A stretch of DNA of 64,000 nucleotides, taken from positions 8,206,359 through 8,270,358 of the forward strand of contig CM055193.1 in the NCBI GenBank assembly GCA_029224185.1, in the 5' to 3' direction. Origin of the DNA: Karalla daura. Taxonomy: Eukaryota; Chordata; Actinopteri; Chaetodontiformes; Leiognathidae. Each line of letters begins with the position of its first letter. The stretch's first letter is position 1. The translations under genes and the position numbers were made by a program. The notes below the pieces were generated by a model. It was not told the DNA's origin. It did no database searches and saw only the letters and a list, made by a program, of their open reading frames with translations. Below, in pieces: positions 23,434-36,500 of the stretch.

Positions 23434-26400
23434 GTCCTGCCCTTCCACTGTGTCTGTAAGATTCTCATATACCATATAATGTGAAACACTAAATTCTATA
23501 TAGTCTGTGACAGCTTGTGAACACTGGCCGTAATATTGCTATAATATTTCTGACCGTTCAATTGCGTCCCCGCTACTGATTGTACACAAGCCTCCCCCCG
23601 ACCCAGTTACCTCCATCGCTAAATATTTCATCCCATATCAGATACATGACTTTAGATATAGCTTTTTACTATAGGGTAAAGGGTTCATTTCAAGTTTAGT
23701 AGAGACGCGGGCCATTGCTGCTGTTAAAAATGAAAGAATCGCGGGCTGAGTGTAATGGTACCTTAAGAGTCAGGCAGAGCACTATTGCTGTAAAATCCTA
23801 TTTCTCTGGGAAAAAAAGAAAGAAGACTTCAACAAGTTGGAGTAAAACACTCCTCTCCCACAGCCTGACATCCATCTGTCTCACATCACACGTCTCCAGC
23901 CAAGACAGACACGCAGCTCCTCTTGAAACCCGCTGTTTGAGTCGAGGACTCTTTCAAGTCCACACAATGCCTTCCAGTGACAGGTGAAGGCGGTCCGACC
24001 CACTGCACAGTACTCTGGAAGAGCAGATACAATACTTAGATTTCCATCATGCCTGCCTCCCCGACTGACTGACAGATGAGGTATACTGCAGCCATTCAAT
24101 AATTTAGCCACCGGTCCACAGCCTGTAGGGCAGTCTTAATCCTGCACCGTCCTCTCTCTCTCTCGCTCTCTCTGAAGATGGGATCCGCTCCAAATGCTTC
24201 TTATCTTCATCAGTGGCCTCTGTGGTCTCTGTCTGTATTATTGACTGTTGTGACCTATAATATATCTGAGCTGTAGCATTAAGTTTCCCACGGCATTATA
24301 ACTCTTCACACAAGCCTGCGGGTCTCCTTTCGGCTTGTCCTGCCCGTTCCTCCGTACGTTTATATACGATCCTGGCGGACACGAAATCTATTAAGGTACT
24401 TTTCTTCAAATTGAGAACAAAGGTTGGCTTCAAATCAAGGATGAATGATTAGTTTTTTTTGCGGTCAAAGGAGAAGGGTCAAGTTCACCGTGACCTCATA
24501 TCCGCTCCATTCTCCCGAACACGATTTCTCTCCCAGCACCTTGAGGGAATTTCTACAGATTTGGTACAAATGTTCACCTGCATTAAAAGAAAAAAAAGGA
24601 ACATTTTCTGCTGTTCAACACCATAACCGAGGAACAGAGAGGGAGATTGCGACCATATTTCACATTTAGTCGGATAGGTGACACTAAACTAATGGTGCCC
24701 ATCTCGAAACTGTGGTGATTGTATGGATTCTTTGCGCTGCCGGGGTGAAAATGCATGTGAAGCATCATTGGCTTTGCTGATATTGATTTTCCGAGATTGA
24801 AAACGGTCTCTAAGAGAGGACAGCATGTTTTGCACGGGCGTCATACATATCAATGGAGTGGTAATATCTGCACCGGCGAAAAGCGCTCTTTCTTAAACAC
24901 CTTGAATGTCTTCCCTCCACCTAATATATGCAACATGGGAGAGAGGGCTGTGAGGTGCAGCCGACTGGCATGAGACGGTAATTCTAGTTCATAATGGAGT
25001 TGATGCATTTTCATGAGACCTAAATTCCTCCCTCTGCGGAATTAGCGTGTGTGAAATCTGGAACTGAAAGGTCTCGCTAATACGCCGAAATCAGATATCG
25101 TACAAAAACCCGAGTTTCCTAAAACAGAAACCTGGAAGTGTGTCATACTGTAGGCCATCTGGGTGGAATCCACTGAAATCTCGGCGCTAAAACAGAGCTT
25201 TAGTGTCGTTCCTCTGAGACCTGCAACGCTGGCTGCTCTGCACAAATGAAACCGAGCACGTTTTATTTTAACAGGATAGCGAGAGCCTTAAGCAACGGCG
25301 AGGCCATTTGCTATATCTCCATTTTTATGTTTAGTCCACTTAGGAGGAGGATACATCAGGCCCCATCCCAGAGGTCTCGCAGGATGTTTTTGTGCAGTGA
25401 GAATCAGTCCTACAGTGGTTTTTTATGCTGCTGATGCTTGGGAATAAAACGAAAAAAAACGGAGAAAAGAGGCGAGGTTTGGCGGTTGTCATTTCGGTAT
25501 CTTCCTGCCTTCAGAAATGCCACAGCAAGCCGTGACTTGAGATGTGTGATCTGCCATCTAAAAGCTGTTTATATCAAAGTAATGAGCCTGAGGAGACTGG
25601 CAATTAGGAGATTCCTTCCATTTCTCTGTCTGCTCAGGGAAACTGAAACTGAAAGGTTATTGGGTAGGCTATTAAAACGCTTGAGTGGGAGAAAATTTAA
25701 TTGGTTTGGGTAGAGCTTTGCTGTTGACTCAGGACATGGGCTGCCGCCTCAAGTCTGGGCCTACAGTAGTTAAAAGATGTTCCAATGCACAGGTGATGAT
25801 ATCATCTGTTTACCTAAAGTGCCTCAAAGGTTAGTTTGTCCTCCACACCCATAATTACCGCACTGGGCTGAAACGAAAGCCTCCTCTTTTTTTTTTTCAT
25901 GATAGATATCATTTCACTTCCCCACTCGGTAATGAGCTGTTGGATGTAGCCCCGAAGACAACAATATCCAGCAAACTGACAAAAGGCAATCGTAATAATA
26001 TAATGTCCCAAATATCTAGTAACTACTTAGCATTGCATGGAAGCAATCAGTCCCCTTCATCCTGTACAAACTCATTAGTGGTGACCTGTCTGAAAATGAT
26101 TTATTGTCAGTTTTAATATCCTCTTTGTTTGTCACTGCCGGCTCTGCTATCTGATGGATTCGAGGTCCAACAAAAAGATTATGGCTTTAAATGAAAAGTC
26201 AATGTTTTTTAAAATCCTTAAAAGGAAATCTGTAGCTTTACATCCCCGACAAAGTGGACCATTGAATTTGTCACTGCAGATATGTTTATGGATGTCTCAC
26301 TCTGTGCTCAGCCGAACGTTGGGGGGGGTTTCACATCATTGCCAAAATGTAAATGTATATACTGTAAAGCCATCATTTAGACTCTATAGCAAACGTGACA

Positions 26401-27487
26401 GCATCATCAAAGTCTCGCCATTGTGCGGGGATGTTTTCCATTTAAAAGCAGCCATTGTGTCCGCAGGCTTTTGTGTGTGCATGCGTCTCTGTGCGAGGGT
26501 GAGTGAATGGGTGCGATCTCCCCAGAGGCCTGATCATTTCTTACTCCTTTCTCATTAAAAAAAAAAAGGTGGAATCTGCATCGCCCAGTCTTTGAAAATT
26601 CCCCACAACCCCAAGCTGGAGGATTACGACAAAGCCATCCAACAGCTGCTGGAGACGCACCACTCGCGGGCAGTCATCATCTTTGCCAGCGAGGAAGACA
26701 TACGGTGAGGGGCACACAACATCGCAGGCTTCATCCACGTCGCTCAGGCGTGCTGATGACTTGCCACGTGGAGGTCTTTAATCTCCGGGTAGCAGCACCT
26801 GAAGACAGGGCTGCGGGCTCAGATTTACCATGCGTGCTACACAAACATTCCTCTGTCAACACAAACGCGAGAGCGCCTCGGAGGAGAAGTGGGAATACAG
26901 ATCACGACGGAGCAACAGAGATATTGTTTCATTTACAATAGCCTGTGGGAAGTGTTGTAAAAAGAAACACAGAATGAAACATTTAGTACCTATAAATTCA
27001 GAACGGATAATCCAGACGAGGACGTATTAGTGGAAGGCAGAGGAAAAGGAAAAGATGAGTGGCTCGGGCGGTAATGACCGTAGATTTCTCTGTTATCTTT
27101 AAATACAAGCGACATCTGTGCGTCACGCACAAAAACAAATATTCCCATTTAGAGAAAAGATCCTCATTGATGCAAGCCGAAGACATGGCCACAGGCTGCA
27201 GCGTCAAAACGGTTCCCCGAAGCTAGCTGTGCGTTTTGTTTGTATAGTCGATATAAAATGACACACACCTCTCGTGCTCGCTCCAAACTCACACACACAC
27301 ACGCACACCACACACACACATGTCTTTTGCAGGGGTGTTCTCAATGCTACCAAGAGGGCCAATCAGGTCGGCCATTTCCTGTGGATTGGATCGGACAGCT
27401 GGGGAGCCAAGGGCAGCCCCATCCACCAGCTCGAGGATGTAGCAGTGGGAGCCATCACCATCCTCCCCAAACGCTCCTCCATCGAAG

Positions 27488-27533
<46 letters not shown>

Positions 27534-30500
27534 CACACCTACCACATGTTGTGTTGCTGTATAGCTTCCTGCTGTACTGTTTTGTTCTTCCTGATCCAGA
27601 GCAAATACCTCCTCTTTAAATATTAATTCCCTCATCCCGGTGTCATTATAGTAAGTTGACTAGATTGGTAAACAGGCTCATATTATATGAGCGTTCATTT
27701 GTTCCACTGTTGCACCACTGAGCCAATATATAACAGTTCCTCCCGCGAATCCTCTCTATAATTTTTTTGGCTTAGCATGGGTTCCTCTACGAAAACCACG
27801 CTTCACCCTTCCACCAAATTTTATGTAAATTGGTTGTGTATCATTTTGTGTAATCCCGCTAACAGAATGACAGATAAACAGCAGATGTTACATTAAATGC
27901 TCTGCTATGTTCTGCAACTAATTGCAAGCTTTGTCTGCCACGAAACACAAACCAGAAAGATAAAAGATGAGAAGATGCTACATGAGAGAGGAGAGGAACT
28001 GCAGGGCTTGTTGTGTGTGTGACCTCATTTGCATTAAAAAAAGTCAAAAAGTTACTTTTTTCCTATTGTTTCATAAGGAAAGGGTGAGAAAGTCTGAGAA
28101 ACTTCAGCAACATTTATGGTTTGAAGCAGAACTTTATTGCGGCTGCTTTATTGCCACTCATGGCTGTTGTGGGAGTTTCAGGCCAGTCATGTTCCTACGC
28201 TGGCAGAAAATCATGGGAAGTGGTCAATATCCAGAATGTGCTTATTTATTGTGGAGAACTCATCTGAAAAACACTTAACAAATGGACTACAGTGAAAAAT
28301 TCTGTCCATTATCTTACCAGTCTCTACCTAACTGTGGCAGTTTTTCCACAAAATAAAAGTCATATTTCCAAAAATTCAATAAAGAGCGATTTCTACTATT
28401 AGGTCTTTCCAGTGAGGAGTATTTTGTGCATGAGGCATAACTCTATTCTAGCAACATCCCATAATTATCGTAAAAACTCATCCTGTAAGACGCTAATTTA
28501 AGGAAGATGGATGCCCAAAACATATTTCTATGTTTTTTATTAAACGATATGATTAAAACATATAATTCATTATAATTAGTAGTAGGAATGATAATGATTA
28601 ATATTGGAATTAGATTTAAAAGTAATTCAGTCTCTTCTACAACCCCTGAACTGTCATATCTATTGACATGTCTCAAAAACCACATTATGAAAGCGTTATA
28701 TATTGCTATAAATCCATTTGTTTCCATTGTTTCCATCACCCCATCATATTTAGGTTTTAACCATGTCTTACATGGAGTAATAGAAATGTATCTAATGCTG
28801 CTGGTGCCTGCCTCCGGTTCACACAGGGTTGAAAGCAGGCAACACATCCTGGATAAGTTGCCTGCCCATCACAGGATACACACACCAGTCTCACAGTCAC
28901 ACCTAGGGGCAATTTAGAGCCTCCAGTCGACCTAAACATGCATGTTTTTGGAGCGAAACAGCAGTGGCCATGCAGCCATGGTGACAACACACAAACTCCA
29001 CACAGAGACGTCCTTGTATCGACCAGAAACAGAGACCTTCCTGCTGCGAGGTGACAGCCTCATTCGCCGAGCTAAATGTTTAATAAAAGTGGGAGGACAA
29101 GCAGTGAGGTCTGTTGTGAATTCACGTAGCAGAAGGATTTTGAATAATGCAGGAATCCAGAACCGGTGAGACACTGTAAACAGCTCTAAATGCTTCATCT
29201 CCTTTGTTTTTTTTTTCCCCCTCACTCAACATTTCTTGCTTTTCTCACTCACCTAAACACAAGTTTACACATGTTTTGAACACTGAATTCGCACCCTTGA
29301 AAACAGATCTTTAGATAACCATCTGCGACACTGAACGCATTTAAAGAGATGAAATATTTTCATCCACCCTTTTCATGTACCTATATTTCTACCTGCCCTT
29401 CTCCTTCCTCTGGCAATTTTCCGCGATGCTCGGGAGTGAATTACGACCATCCTCGGAGAACAAGTGTGACCTTGTTGTTGTATTTGGCGGTGGGTTGTAC
29501 ATGACCAGACTAAAGTCTGTTTGGACAAATTGGTTCCTTTGGACAGATATTGAAAGCAATGAATGTAAACTGTCACCTTTTGCACTCGTGGCAGATCTAT
29601 TCGTCAGTTTGGGTTCCTGTCTGTGCCTTAAAAGTCAAAACATCTCCAGTCTCAGCTCTGCTGTCAGAGGAGAAAATGGCCTCGCCAGTCTCTGCCGTAT
29701 CATTTGTGAGAGGAAACGCAGAGTGATGGGCTAGAGAAAATCTTAATTAAATTTTTTTATTAATAAGCATTGGTCCTTTTTTCAATAATTTCTATCATTA
29801 CGTTCCAGATGAAATCCAATTACCAGTTGTTTTTTAAGTGCTTAGGGGTGGATTTCTCTTTAAAACAGTAGTTTAAATAAATCCACCCACAAGAATAAGG
29901 AGGCAAACGCTGGAAATTACAGTGGTGCACTCGTCGACGTGTACAAATTCCCCGCAGAAATAGAATATTCTCTCCATGCACCATCTATTTTAAGTTCTAC
30001 CCTTTGTCACAAACCTAATAACCACTCATCATCACAATCGAGGAAAATCTGAAAGTCTGAGTTTTATGAAGCTTTCCTTAATTAGGGTAGGTCTAGCCAG
30101 GACAAATGTACTGTCTCTGGAGACAGCGAGAGTATTATTAATCCACCGTGCATCATTGACTGTCTTTTGGAAAGAAAATCAGCTGAGTCATTCGCCTCTG
30201 ATTAGCCATTATCACCTCTTCCCACGACTCAGCTGATAGCGCTGGATATCGGTGAGCGCGGAGACACAGACAGGCCGAGACTTCACCATGCACACATTCA
30301 GATTAGTCCCGAGAGGAAAAAAACAAAACCTGTCTGTGCAACAAAGAGGGAAAAAAAGAAAAGAAAAGAAAAGAAAAGAGAAACACCAGTGCACATTAAA
30401 GTTTTTGTCCCAGCCCTGTTTCTTGACCCACATTGGTTGGCACAAACAAGAGAACAAAAAAAAGCCTTTCTTTTTTCCTCTGTTTCAGCAAAGTCGCGCT

Positions 30501-33500
30501 TCAAGGTAAAACTTCACACGGGCACCTAATCCCTGCCGAAATTAGTGCTAAGATAACCCATCGCTATTCCGTCTCTATCGTGACGGATCGTACCGAGTGA
30601 GGTAAACGCGTTAAGCACCTGCAGGACTTTGCAGCCTCAGGCACAGGGACTGTGGCAACACTTACAAGCCCTTTGTTATTTATAATGCATCCTGTTTTTT
30701 AATTAATGTAATTTCCTAGATGAAAGGAGTGATTAAAGATCCATGGGGGTTGAGAGGAAGAGGAACCACCATGGTCAAAATTTGATGAAGCAGCGCTTGC
30801 TGGTGTGCTTCCAACACCTAGCGGCCAGCGCCGCCTCCTCCTCCTCCTCCTCCTCCTCCTCCTCCACCTCCACCTCCACCTCCAAGCTGCTGCACAAGTT
30901 TTGCTCCATTTCCTCCAGGTTTTAATTGGGTGATAATTGGTCCGGAACTGAGCCATTCTCCTCTTTCCTCCATTCGCAGGGTTTGATGAATACTTTACGG
31001 GGCTCACTCTGGAGAACAATCGCAGGAACGTGTGGTTCGCCGAGTTCTGGGAGGAAAACTTTGACTGCAGGCTGCTCAGCGCCTCGAAGAGGGAGGACAC
31101 CAGCCGTAAATGCACAGGTAGGGTACAAGGCTTTTTGACAGGAGCAAAGTAGGAACATCTCTGTATCGCATTAATAGATGATGCGTGCTCTCACCCTCCC
31201 ATGCCAGCTTGATGCGAACTTGACCTTTTGCTCACACTGGAAGCTGCGGATAGACTGGTGGGGCCGTCTGATTTGCAGCCAGAAAGTCTAACACCAGGTG
31301 TTTCCACCCAGCGGGTGCAGGGCAGACGAGTTTATTATTAGAATAATGATGCACCACGTGTCTTAGTCATACTACAGTTACAGACCGTCTGCTCCTGTGG
31401 CTAATGTCCTGTAACTCTTAAATCCCATATTCCCTCCATTTCCCCCCTTAACCCAGTCACCTTGACAGCTCAGCACAGCCGTGCTCTGCCTATTAACTGC
31501 ACACAGTCAGAGTACACGCTATTTCACTCGGAAATTACAGGGAAAAATGACAGAAAAGTCAAGTGAACACTGTTCGTAGCCCCTCCTCCATCTTAATTTG
31601 CATTTTTCTGGTAGCCTTAATGATAGTTTTGTCGCTAACAGTGGTGCGGCGCTTGTATTGCCTAAACCGGGCCTGCCAACAGTGTGACATGCATAGCACT
31701 GTATTTATTATCTGTGAGGGTGATGCCTGCGATGTGGGCTGCCGTATTAATCCTGCTTGCATACGTGATGACGGTAATGGCAGTGTGACACAAACTACTG
31801 TTTGCCGAGGGATTTTGTTTGCTGTATAATCTCCTGTTTGTCGTCTTTTATCACGCGTCAAAGACAGGAAGATGCTCTCCCACTTAGTGAGCCTCGAAAG
31901 AGAGAGGAGAAAAAAAGAAAAAACCCCTGTGCTGTAAAAATGCCCGTAAACGTCTTTCATTGTTTTTTCCATTCAAATGAAAATGCCTATACAATGGTCT
32001 CCGGATCCTGTTGTTTTATGTAAACCTCATAGCCAGTGCAGAGCTGACATTTCTGAATGTTAAACACAAACAGGAGGCTTTGTGCATGCACAGACTGTCC
32101 GTTTAGCGCCATATGCACCGTTCTGGAAAGGAAAAAGGTTATGTGTGGGCTGAAATGTATGTTAAGTTCTGTGAAATGGGCTGAAATGTCAGCACAGATT
32201 GCTTTTGACCCTCCGCTAGTTTATGCAAGGCTTCCCACATTCTTATATGTTTCCTATTAGCATCATCGGCTCCACCACTGAGCGCTCCACATGAACTGTG
32301 AGCCGCTCTCGCTGTGGGGAAAATGGTCTTTTCCAGCGCTCCGTTGCTTCCCTCTTTGTTTACTGGGAGTTTGAATATTAAATTACAGTGATAATTATGA
32401 TGATCATGAGGATAATTATTATTATTAAAAGTAATGGCAGTATTTTTTTTTCCTTTTTTTTTTTTTTTTTTGCTGCCTCTGAAGAGCAGCTTCCATCCAC
32501 CGCCAGTATGAAATTCCTAATTCAGTGTGTTAACAGGAATCCGGAGGCAGATGTGCTGCATCATGTATTCAAGCGGCGCTCCGGGAACGTGAGGCAAAAC
32601 CTTTACGGCAGCCCATAGCGAAAGGGCAGTTCACTGGGAGGAGGACATAAAAGAGGAGGCCCCACGGTGGAGGAGTGTGTTACTAAAGTTCATGCTGCTC
32701 TTCATCACTTCACAGATGGGACGAGTCAGATACGTTCCAGCTGCCTATTACCTTGAAATACACCTCCATAATTCAATCTGAGGCCGATGTATTTGTCACA
32801 AACACTTTGTCTGCCGGCTCAGCATGGTATTTTCCACCCAGGGATTAAATGTGTCTTCTCCTTATTTCCTTTGCCACATTGTAGCTTTAGGTGTAATTCC
32901 TGCAAAGTCAAAACTAAACGAACTGGCAGAAAATAGCAAACGGGGGAATAAATATGAAGCTGCGGATGATAGGCAGGGCTGAAAGGATGTAATATCTAAC
33001 AGTTTATGGCGCGTTTGGCTGCGAATCCTTCTTTCCGCTCTCCTCTCCCAGGCCAGGAGCGCATCGGGATCGACTCCAAGTACGAGCAGGAGGGGAAGGT
33101 GCAGTTTGTGATTGACGCGGTCTACGCCATGGCCCACGCTCTCCACAACATGCAGAGGGACCTGTGCCCCGACCACCCTGGCGTCTGTCCACACATGGAG
33201 TCCGCCGAGGGAAAGACTCTGCTCAAGTACATACGCAACACCAGCTTCAACGGTGAGTGGCGCGTCGCAAAGCGTGAAGGCAGCAGATGCTTGCAGGATG
33301 AGTGAGCGGGGAGAGGAAAATTAGCTCGGCCGCTACTTTTAGGGAGAGTTCGTCACTAGAGCTACCGTTAGCTCGTATGGTGTCCTACGTCAGGCGACAC
33401 AAGCAAGGAAGAACCTGGGTTGGACCAAGGCTCTTTCTGTGTGGAGTTTCAGATCAAAAATATGCATTAAAGTCGAGTGGAGCCTCTAAATTGCTTCTAG

Positions 33501-36500
33501 CTGTGAGAGTGGGAGCAAATGCTGTGTGTATATGTGTGTGTGTGTGCCATAGGTGGTGTAACCAGGGTGTGTTCCCTACCTTCATCCCATATGTGCACTC
33601 CAGCAGATCCCTATCACACCATTATGGTACAAAGTGGGCAAGATAATGGAGCTCCAGAGGAAGAGCTTTGATGGACATTTGTCACTATTAGTCGCACATA
33701 TGGCCAATGCTGTTCACGAGAGAGCAGTTCAGAGCTGTTTTGTTGTGTCCTTTGTCCGTTATTATATATTTATTTAGATCGTTAGATATTATTACACTCA
33801 GATAGTTTTAAGTCTATTAGATTATTGAGTGGTGAATACAGTTAAAACCAAGTTTGCTTCTACAGGATTTCATTCATAAAGATTGAAACTGTCGGACAGA
33901 AGGAGGGAAGTGTCAATCAAAAGCGTCAGTTGGAAACGTCAGTTGGAAACGTCAGTTTAGAATAGAATTCTGAGGGAAGAAGAACGGCTGTTTATTTTAA
34001 TCTTCTGTTAGTCGTTTATTTCCTGTTTATTCACTGTTTTTATGCACTGGCGATCGTCCTTTTTGTCAGTAAATAAAAAACAAAACAAACAACCATAAAC
34101 GCGGCAAGAACTTTCTGCACCATTTTTTTTTGGAGAAGCTGAAGCTCCCACAATAATTGAAACAGAATAGAAAATAAATATTTAATGTCCACCATGGTGG
34201 ACTTATATAATACAGTACAGACAACAAAGGAAGTTTACAAAACCTAAATATCATAATAAAAAATCTGGAAACGGCTAAATGTCAAAACAAAAGCCTGAGA
34301 TACTGCCAAAATATTTCAATGCTCTCCTTTTCTTTTAAGGGGTCACATGAGCTAAACCTCATTAAAATAACCAATAAAACCATGGAAACGCAAAATGTTT
34401 TGGAGATCCATCGTTCCTCATAGCAAAGTCTTTTACAAAACTGTGTGTTGTCGCTAGAATAAAATTCCCTTTGATGAAACACCTGCAAGTCACGATTGAA
34501 CATTCGGGGAAATTTCGCTTTTACAGTATATTGCAAAAACCTGCGATGGAACTCACTATCACTAAGACAGCATTCAGAGGAATAAGAGATTAAAAAAGTG
34601 AAGAGAATTAACGAACAAGTTAAAATAGCAGCTCAGTCAAATGCCTGTGTTGTACAGTCTCCTGCACATTCATGAACCCCATGAAAGGATGAAAGGTAAA
34701 ACATAATGAGGTGAAGCACCTAACTCGTGTTTCCTCTCGACGTTTCAGATCCAGCCAAGCCTCGCAGTCTCCACACATCAAGGACGGGTCAATATCGTGC
34801 GAAATATGCTTATTCCTCATTTGAAATATGTACTCTTAGCGTGGCTGAGCTCCAAAGCTCCCTAATTACCCACGTAATATTTCATTTATTTAATCCACGC
34901 CGAAAACGAGCGTCTCCGCACGCACCGCATGTGCTTAGTGTTCCTTGGCGTCAAGCGGAGATGTGACGGCGATGTGAAATGGGATATTTAGGATTTCAGA
35001 AGAACCCCGCTCTTTGTAGTGAGCTAATTGTCTCCCGATGCCAGCCACTTATTTACCGTACAGCTGCGAGAGCAGCATTAATCTCCCGGGGACTAACTTT
35101 CAGCACAAATAATAATAATAAAAAAAAAAACAGCACATTTAACAAAAAAACATCTCAGAATTTCTTTAGAAATAACAGCCCGCCATACTTCCCAAAACGC
35201 TGAGCTGTCCTTGCTCCCACCAGAGTGTTTTATTTAACAGCTGCTACACACCAATTTACAGTGTCGGGGTTTAGAGAAAAAATACTAAGAGGAAAGGCGA
35301 AAAAAATAAAGAAATCACGTTAGTTTTACAGGCACGCAGGTACTAGAATAATCACAAAAAATACCTCCTCGTCTGTTTTCGTGCCTGTGGGCTGGCTACG
35401 GTTTAAATTTCCATTTTAGTTTCATTCATAACACAAAACCGCACAACATCCCGTGGCTCGCTGAAATATTCAACTCCGATATGACATATTACAGGTCTGT
35501 CAGTACTTTAACCTCTACATTATTCAGTCCCCCACAGAAAGTGATGAGGCCGATACTTAACAATTAATGGAAATAGCTATTAATGACAACTGCTCTGATA
35601 TGCAGAAGGAGGAGGAGCGAGGAGTGGAGGCCAAAGGGAGACTTTTTTTTTAAGGCAAGACAAACCTTTGTCCAAGTGTGTGTGTGTGTGTGTGTGTGTA
35701 TGTCAGCGGTCATCATTAGGGACTCTTCAGAAGTAAGTTGTTTCTCCACAGAAATGTTCTAGAGGATATTTGGCTGTTTTAAATCAGGAGACCGGTCCTC
35801 GCCGTGGCGAGGGGATACTTTCAGAGATGGACTCCATCTAAAGTCGCCTCCTCAGAATAGCCGTCTCCTGCTCGCAGCTTTTCTTACTGTGAACGGCTCG
35901 GCGTTATGGAGCGATACTGCCCACAAACACAATTAGGGCGTGAGAAGCCAAACATAGCTTTCAACCCTAATAGTGAGACTGAGCTGATGAACTGGCTGCT
36001 TCCATTGCTAACAGCTAGTTATTATAGAGCAAGCAATTTAGCTTTTTTGGTACCAGGCTCATTCCGGGAACCAAAGGGTTTTCTTTTGAAAAGTTCAGGG
36101 CTGGCACTCAAGCTAAAAAAAAAGAAAGAAATGTTTGAATTTAAGAAAAAAAAACATGGCAAGGCTACAAGACTTTGGTGCAGTGAAACATCCCCAGTCC
36201 CTCTCTCTCTCTTTCTCTCCCCTTCTTCCTCTCCCTCTGTGCTCGTAGTGATGGAGAGTGAGCTGTGCAGTTAATAGTCGTCTCCCTCCAATACACTACA
36301 CAGTGTGTGCTTCTGGCAAAATAACACATTACTTATAAATACGTCCTGTAGATCTCAAGAGCTCATATTCGGCCCTGGGTCATTGGGTCCTCAGAAATCC
36401 GCCCGGCAAGTGTGAAGTCAATCGGTCGAATGGTTGTTGAGAAAATCGAAGAACGGACAGACAGGCTTGACAGACTGCCTCCATTTTGGCTAAGAAATAA

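Larger units (their letters stand above)
19222..26568 (+). other. grm7 intron between probable exons 2 and 3
   Basis: 7347 nt, GTAGAG...AAAAG, phase 1. Contents: GA repeat at 19936, CTG repeat at 20348, a G-rich purine stretch at 22240-22300, paired CT repeats at 23299-23431 and a (CT)n near 24153. I recognise no repeat family or second gene in 24200-26500; that part is unique-looking and moderately AT-rich. Confidence 0.85.
27488..30979 (+). other. grm7 intron between probable exons 4 and 5
   Basis: 3492 nt, GTACAC...TCGCAG, phase 1. It opens directly into a CA repeat. Contents: a teleost-type interspersed repeat at about 27768-27885, a minus-strand SINE at 28812-29078, an (AAAAG)n tract at 30357-30380 and (CTC)n at 30834-30885. 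The stretch 28080-28760 is AT-rich and repeat-like, but I cannot assign it to a family. Confidence 0.9.

Noticed and set aside
35920..36115. Possible teleost repeat (GGTACCAGGCTCATTCCGGG region)
   Set aside because: The resemblance to a remembered repeat is too weak to name it.
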